From Lumnitzera littorea (Eukaryota; Streptophyta; Magnoliopsida; Myrtales; Combretaceae): a stretch of 64,000 nt of DNA. The translations under genes and the position numbers were made by a program. Of the stretch, positions 58,435-64,000 are shown one piece after another; position 1 is the stretch's first letter, and each line of letters opens with the position of its first letter. The stretch covers positions 88,082,727 to 88,146,726 of the forward strand of contig JAMXBB010000007.1 in the NCBI GenBank assembly GCA_024138015.1, in the 5' to 3' direction. The notes under the pieces are model-generated. The model did no database searches. It was not told where the DNA came from and saw only the letters and a program-made list of their open reading frames with translations.

Positions 58435-58811
58435 ACATATTTTTCATAGTTTAGGCTTGTTTTCCATAGTTTAGATGTCTTGTCCATAATTTAGGTTTCT
58501 TTTATATGGTTTGAACATCTTTTTCATGGTTTAAACATCTTTTCTATGGTTTAAACACATCTTTTCTATGGTTAGACATCCTTTCCATAATTTAGGCTTT
58601 TTTTTCTATAGTTTATATATATTTTCCATTGTTTAAGTTTCTTTTCTATGATTCAGACATATTTTCTATAACTTAGATTTTTTTTTTCATAGTTTAGATA
58701 TCTTTTTTATAGTGTAGACATGTTTTCTATGGTTTAGATATCTTTTCTATAGTTAGGCATCTTTTCTATGATTAGGAATTTTTTTTTTAATGTTTTAAGC
58801 ATCTTTTCTAT
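58435..58811 (+). repeat. T-rich ~21-bp tandem repeats in the 3' LTR of D
   Basis: Same array as 51531-51911, with near-identical unit order and a few substitutions. Confidence 0.85.
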
Positions 58812-59561
58812 ATAAAAAATTCATCATGTAGAACATTGTATATTTCATAAAACCTTTAGAGTTTTTCTTGAAAATAAAAAAAAATTATCACTTAGTTGTT
58901 TTTAAATAAAAATCTTAATTAGGGACTTTTCAGAAATTAGGTTTCTAGGTTTTTTTTTTTATAATTAGGAATAAAAATTAGGCTTTTAAGGATTTTTCTT
59001 AATAAAAATGAAATGGTTAATAAAAACGCAAATTCAACCAATTTTTTTTTTTTTATAAAATGAACCAACACATTAAAGTTTTTGGAAAGAACTACGATCG
59101 TCTGATCCTGACTAGAAGGTACGTAAGCACCTTCAAGGTAACGATAAAATATGTAGAAACTTAGGTCTTTTTTTTTTCTCTCTTTTGATTTTTATTTATT
59201 TATTTATTTATTTTTAAATATTATAATTAGAAGAATAATCCTAATTTCGGTAAATAGATTGTGGTACCCGTTAAGGTTTAATAGTTAGCCCCCGGATTCA
59301 AATTCCTCTTATTTATATTAAATTGAAATCAAAGATCGGTAGTTAAATCATAATCAATCCACCCAATTATTTACAATTTTCTTTTCTTCTTCCCGACTCT
59401 AGTCGGGTGGCGACTCTAAAAATTATTTTTAATATAAAACCAAAATTTTTCAATTTCTTTAGTCGAGGATTAGTATTAAATGGGTTATGGTTTAGTATTA
59501 ATCAGGAAATGGGAAATTAATTTTAGATAAAAGAAACCGAAAAAACAGGCTCGACACAAAG

Positions 59562-60440
59562 TCTAAATTGTCTAATCTAACTCTTACAGTTAGGCTGTAA
59601 TCTTTTCCAGCATCTCTAAAGCCCAATCTATAATCCTTTCACTTTTTTCGACGTAAGCTAACAAGCCTAGGTTAGAGGCCTCAACACATCTAGCCTTTTG
59701 TCTCTAATAGGTAGCTTCAACTTATAGCAGTTACTCATGGACTCCTAAGGCATTTGGTAACCTATTAACTCTTTGATTATTCTCTTGTTGGTTACCTACC
59801 ATTGTCTTTAGGATTAGAATTTCATGGACAAGAACTAATTATCCATAAAACAAAAGAATGTACATGGAAACATGCATATGATAGAATCGTTAGGGTTAGT
59901 ACATTACCCCTTAAGCTGTAACCTTACTATTTGGTGTTTAAATTTTACTAAAACCGATTACATTTCTAAAACTTTCAAATGCTAGTAGGGTTACAATTCT
60001 TAAGAGTAGTGCATTAACGTAAGGTTTTAGGGAGGTATATGCAATTGGGGTAGATTCTAAAGGTCCTTAAGCTTTATGACCTCACTTGTTTTTAGAAAAC
60101 GCCTTCATTGATCTCATTCCAACTTAAGTGGGGTGGCCTAATCAACCTCGAGCGATGGCCACACTACTATACCTGGAGCTTACACAAGGGCCCCCTTCTT
60201 AGGGTCCATAAGATGGCTTAAGTCAACTGGATCTACCCTGCATCTTTGACGTAATAAATAACCCCTCAAATCCCAATGTATGTTGCATGCAAAATAAATA
60301 TGACAATTAAAACAAAGTATACACATCAAATGAACAATAAATAAATAAATAAATAACATCAGTATTTTGAAAGGCAAATTTAATTTCAAATTTTTTTTAA
60401 GTGGTTAGCCCTCTCTATTTCTTCAGTGGAGTTGCTAAGC
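59562..60440 (-). mobile_element. Internal region of the minus-strand Tat-like element, 5' part
   Basis: It continues the element interrupted at 50623. On the minus strand it contains the leader block homologous to 52880-53135 and, at 60421-60437, a PBS. No gag frame is seen. The 69-codon frame at 60180-60389 lies in this leader and is not conserved. Confidence 0.65.
60421..60437 (-). other. Decayed primer-binding site
   Basis: On the minus strand TAGCAACTCCACTGAAG corresponds to TGGCGACTCCACTAGGA of element D. Three of the differences are G to A. Confidence 0.6.
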
Positions 60441-62051
60441 TATCGAACCTATTTTTTTTTTCCTAGTTTTTACTATTTTCCTTAACCTTATTAGTATTAA
60501 ACTTTAACCCATTTAAAACTAACATTTGATTAAAGGTTAAGAAAAACTTGATTTTTAAATGTGTTTTGAAAATTTTTAGAGTAACCATTTGACCAAAGTT
60601 GGCAAAAAGAGTGAATTAGGTTGAATCAATTGGGTAAATCAATTTAACATAAATACTGATCTACTTGAAAAAAAAAATCGATTTTATGAAAAAAGGTTTA
60701 TTTTTTTTAAACCAAATATTTTGGATTCGGCGACTATCCTTTCTAAACCCTTACGAGTACCACTACTAACTTTTTGAATTAAATTTACTTTTCAAGATAT
60801 CCTTATAGGAATTTAACTAATTCACAAGTAAAAGAAAAAAACATCTATCGAAAAATCACCTAAAGTGGGAAAAACAATCTTTTTTATATTTTAAGTCACC
60901 TCGTAATTGCTATGAGCACTTATGTATTTGCTGTTCAGAATCAGATTTCCATAGTTTGTTTATAAAAATTTAGTTTATCGGATTCATTTTAATTTTAAAA
61001 AATGCTGAGTATACATTTTAATTTTGTTCATGTTTATTTAAGAAAAATTCTAAGGAGTCTTAACTTATTTAATTTTTATTTTTGAAAAAGTTATAAAAAG
61101 GTCATAATTTGGAAAATGGATCATTTTATTTTTATTCATTTAGAAAGTTGATTTTCTATGTGGTAAAATAGTTTTTACTTTTTATTCTTTTTATTTTCTC
61201 TATTTTATTATTTTTTTTGTTTTCTTTAAAAACCTAATAAATAAAAACTAGACTTCCTCTTCTTCTTCTTTTTTTACTTTTTTTTTAATCCTTTTTCTTT
61301 CATTTTCTTTTTTTCTTTTTCGTTTTTTTTTTTTACAATTACAATACACCTCCAAAGAAAAGTAAATAAATAAATAAAAAAGACAAAGTCGAATCAACAA
61401 TGTAAAAGAGGGTCGAACCAAGGATATCAAAGCAAGTTGGTCAGCTGGAGCGAGTCATCAGGTACGGGTTGGAGCCTACGTACCCTATACGTGACTTAAG
61501 TGGTGAAGAAGGCAATGGTAGTTGTACGGGTTGCTATAGATGGTTCTAGAGGGTATTTCAATTGGGAAAAATGGTTTCTATGTATTTTTTATTAGTGAAA
61601 GTGGCTTTGGTATTGGTGTAGTGGTGTTTAGTGGTAGTTTAATGGTATTTTGAAAATGGTTGTCAATGGTAGTGGTGGTTTAACTATACGGTGGTGAGAA
61701 GATAATTAGATCTTGGGTTTAGGGATGTGGCAATTTCGGCCATGGTAGTAGTGTGGAGCAATAACCATCCTGCATTGGCAGTTTGAGAGAAGTCATTGTA
61801 GTTGTCAGGGCTTTTATGGTAGAGAGTTAGTGACACGGTTAGGAGGTGCGGCGAGCTTTGTGAATGGTATGGGCTAAAGGTTAAGAGTATGGGGAATGGG
61901 TTCATAGCAGTAGCTTTGCTCAAGAAGTCTTGAGGTTGAACAATTTCTAAAGAAAGAGAATGGGGTCGTGATGAAGAGAGAGAGTCATTGAGAGTGTGTG
62001 TTTTGAGTGAATTTGAGAGATGATTATTGCTAGGAATGGAGTTTAGGTAGT

Positions 62052-62060
62052 CCTTTTATA
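62052..62060 (-). promoter_or_regulatory. TATA box of LTR A'
   Basis: TATAAAAGG on the minus strand lies between the U3 motifs and the G/C-richer leader. Confidence 0.5.
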
Positions 62061-62610
62061 CTAAAACAAGCTTGAATTAAGATGGAAATGAGATTTAATG
62101 GTTGAATTGATTATGAATTCAAAATCCAGATTTCAAGCTTTTCCTTGATTTTCTTGGTCAAATTAATACTTGAAATGAATGATCCATCCTTGTTTTTAGG
62201 TTTAATGCATAAAGAGCTATGCAAACGGCAAGATTTGACCACAAAACATGTGCTAACATGTGTCGATCTCACGAAAAATTGTACTAAACTATGGGGTAAG
62301 GGCTGTTTTTGTGTAAGAAAGGAAAGGAAATCATGGGAAAGTAAAGGAAAAGAGTGCTAACGTGGTGCTAACATAGCACCACATCAGCCGAGAGACCCAA
62401 CGAGGTCATACTATGTGTCGAACATGTAGCAAAGCGCTGATGAGCCATCATGCCACTTGTTAGGACACATGGCGTGACACATGTCAAGCGATGCTAACGT
62501 GGTGCTACATTAGCTCTCGGTTGTAGCTAAGTGGTGCCACGTATCAGCGATAGATGTGTAGCTCATTGATGAGCTAACTCATGGCAGTTAAGGTTTTAGA
62601 AAAAAATAAA

Positions 62611-62696
62611 AGGCACTTTGCGCCTATTGCAAGATTTGAACCTAGGGCCTTTATACCAAACCTAAGTACAAGTTGAAGTGCATAATCATTAGGCCG
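62611..62696 (-). promoter_or_regulatory. tRNA-like Pol III module in LTR A'
   Basis: On the minus strand CGGCCTAATGAT (62685-62696) matches box A at 9 of 12. GGTTCAAATCT (62632-62642) matches box B at 9 of 11. A hairpin AGGCGC-AAA-GTGCCT (62611-62625; one mismatch) and TTTTATTTTTTTC follow. Confidence 0.5.
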
Positions 62697-62791
62697 TTGG
62701 CCTGTAATTTATTCTTATGTGCAATCAAATTGCACATATAGACTAAGTCGACCTAGGCTAAATTTAAATCTAAGCCTAGGCCAGCTAATCT

Positions 62792-64000
62792 TGTAACGAC
62801 CCTAAACGGGGCTTAGTAAGATTATCTAAAATCTTCATATTACATGTGTATTCATGATACGAAAACTGCTTTGCAAGTTAGAACTTGTAAGACTTTAACT
62901 AATTAATTGTGTCATATCCTAGCGTAGCGCAGGATGTACCATCATACAGGAATACTTATTTATACTCAACAAAAGTTCTATTTATAACAAAAGTGTACTA
63001 TAATAGAGTTCAGCTTAACACTTATTTATACAAAAGTTTACATCTATCAATATAACCAAACCTAAAATACAGTACTTTTTTTTTTTCAGGTATATAGATC
63101 CTTTATAAGAATAAGAACAAAATACGACCAAACTTCTTTAAAAGTGACTTACTCTATCTTACGCGCTCTCAAAATACTTTTTCCCTCAACTAATGCTGCT
63201 TTGTCAATTCTCTTCATAACTTAAGGATACACAAGTATCCCCTCAAATTTCTGTGAGTTAAGTGATAGTGCATAAATTAAAACATAGAACACACATACAT
63301 ACATTCATACAAATCAGTAGTATAAGACATTTAATCTCGTAACTCGAGTTATCAATACAAACTATTTATGTAGAAAATCTGTACTATGCTCATGCACGTA
63401 ACATGCATTGATACCGATATCCTATACTTTACCAATTCCTCATCCGGTTAGTCGATATACTCAGGCATCTAGATACAACATCTAAGAACCTAGAGCAATG
63501 AGGAGTTAATTGGGAGTAAGACCTCTCAACAAAAACCACTTTCTATGGTTTGAAAATCCAACACATAGTTGGTCACTCAATGTGGCCAAAATAAGTTGAG
63601 CAATGCATTCTATATGCTCCTAAGCCAATTCAACAGTTTTTAAGCTTTTTTGAAACTCGACCCATAGGTACTTTCATGCTATGTCATGAATGTAGTAAAT
63701 AGCATAGTAACCTAGTATCGGGCACGAATCTCAAGTTCCACGTTATATATAATTCAACTATCTCATCTTCAGTTTTGTTTCTCAGCCTTATATTGTATTT
63801 CTTCATATAGGGTTCACTTAAGTGAACACCTTAACCAACAGTTTAGTTTCCAAGTTTTCTAAATAGGAATACATATCGATGAATCATTCATATACAAGGA
63901 AATATTTCACTTAGTCATATACATTCAACAGAATCAAGTATCTAATCAATCCAGCACGTCAATACAATTTACAACATAATAGACTCTAAGTCAAGTAGAC
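62792..64000 (-). mobile_element. TGTAACG-type long LTR, cut by window edge
   Basis: It starts TGTAACGACCC and its first ~110 bases resemble 3395 onward (shared CTAAAATCTTCATAT and CATGATA). No coding sequence is visible. On the minus strand this is the 3' end of a long Tekay/Del-like LTR inserted in LTR A'. Confidence 0.6.

Larger units (their letters stand above)
50624..59556 (+). mobile_element. Complete non-autonomous LTR element 'D' with target duplication
   Basis: The element is 8933 bp long with two LTRs (50624-52650 and 57517-59556), a PBS, a leader, a 3' array, a hairpin and a PPT. CAAAG flanks both ends (50619-50623 and 59557-59561). The 4.87 kb internal region has no gag, protease, RT, RNase H or integrase motif in any frame. 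The longest frame (54912-55373, 153 codons, Lys-rich) has no counterpart in the related copy at 46525-50618. It therefore fits a large non-coding retrotransposon derivative of the Tat lineage. The LTRs look about 93-96% identical by eye. It is the youngest insertion in this part of the window, lying inside the minus-strand element. Confidence 0.88.
57517..59556 (+). mobile_element. 3' LTR of element D
   Basis: It runs from TGTAGACACTCG to GGCTCGACA (2040 bp) and aligns throughout with 50624-52650. The main differences are C/T and G/A changes and an expanded GATTC run (57800-57846). TATAAATA is at 57866-57873 and the T-rich ~21-bp array at 58435-58811. It is followed by the target duplication CAAAG (59557-59561). 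Confidence 0.92.
60441..62791 (-). mobile_element. Tat LTR A' (5' LTR of the minus-strand element), outer end cut
   Basis: It begins TATCGAACC next to the PBS and follows LTR A (40671-41147 plus 43118-43542) very closely, but follows LTR C less well. It continues through a G-rich presumed leader (61430-62000), a TATAAAAGG box on the minus strand (62052-62060), ACGT-core motifs and a tRNA-like module. At 62791 it is cut by a TGTAACG-type LTR before its own outer terminus. Confidence 0.7.

Overview
The window looks like gene-free intergenic heterochromatin from a large, AT-rich plant nuclear genome (probably angiosperm; I cannot name the species). I found no intact host gene, rRNA or functional tRNA in 64 kb. 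Almost everything readable is LTR retrotransposon, nested several levels deep and mostly decayed. The dominant type is a Ty3/gypsy element of the Tat (Ogre/Retand-like) lineage. It is recognised by one degenerate gag-pro-pol with two RNase H domains, by a TGGCGACTCC primer-binding site, by long LTRs ending in GCTCGACA-type sequence, and by tandem arrays just upstream of the 3' LTR. A second type has 3.8-4.3 kb LTRs with TGTAACG/TGTTATGCC ends and resembles Del/Tekay chromoviruses. A third is a SIRE/Maximus-like copia LTR.

Layout. 1-9225: 3' end of a plus-strand Tat-like element (tandem array, hairpin, polypurine tract, LTR) whose LTR is split by a 4.3 kb Tekay-like LTR (3395-7692). 9226-10274: unassigned. 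10275-~21780: minus-strand Tat element with 3' LTR (10275-12282), a 54-bp array, a ruined polyprotein (13505-19130; integrase, two RNase H, RT, protease and gag remnants) and an LTR-like block containing CA-rich repeats and a small MITE-like insertion. ~21781-27836: a Tat LTR tail, then a copia 3' end and LTR (22905-27218) split by another Tat LTR (23866-26314), then a fragment homologous to 7090-7692. 28683-40670: a minus-strand Tekay-like element with both LTRs, PPT and PBS but no readable pol, invaded by a clean solo Tat LTR (34390-36829, target duplication TCTAT). 40671-62791: a minus-strand Tat nest (LTR segments A, B, C, an internal region and a distal LTR). Into its internal region a complete plus-strand non-autonomous element has inserted (50624-59556, target duplication CAAAG). 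62792-64000: start of another TGTAACG LTR.

How it fits together. The intact-looking 8.9 kb element carries LTRs, PBS, leader, 3' array and PPT but no recognisable gag or pol. If it moved, it must have used proteins from related autonomous elements such as the ancestor of the 13-19 kb polyprotein. That polyprotein has now lost catalytic and zinc-binding residues and carries many stops. The most unusual signal is a tRNA-like module (RNA polymerase III box A and box B, then a small hairpin and a T-rich stretch) in the sense direction inside four separate Tat-type LTRs. LTR boundaries and short repeats were read by eye; all homology between copies is by visual comparison, not alignment.
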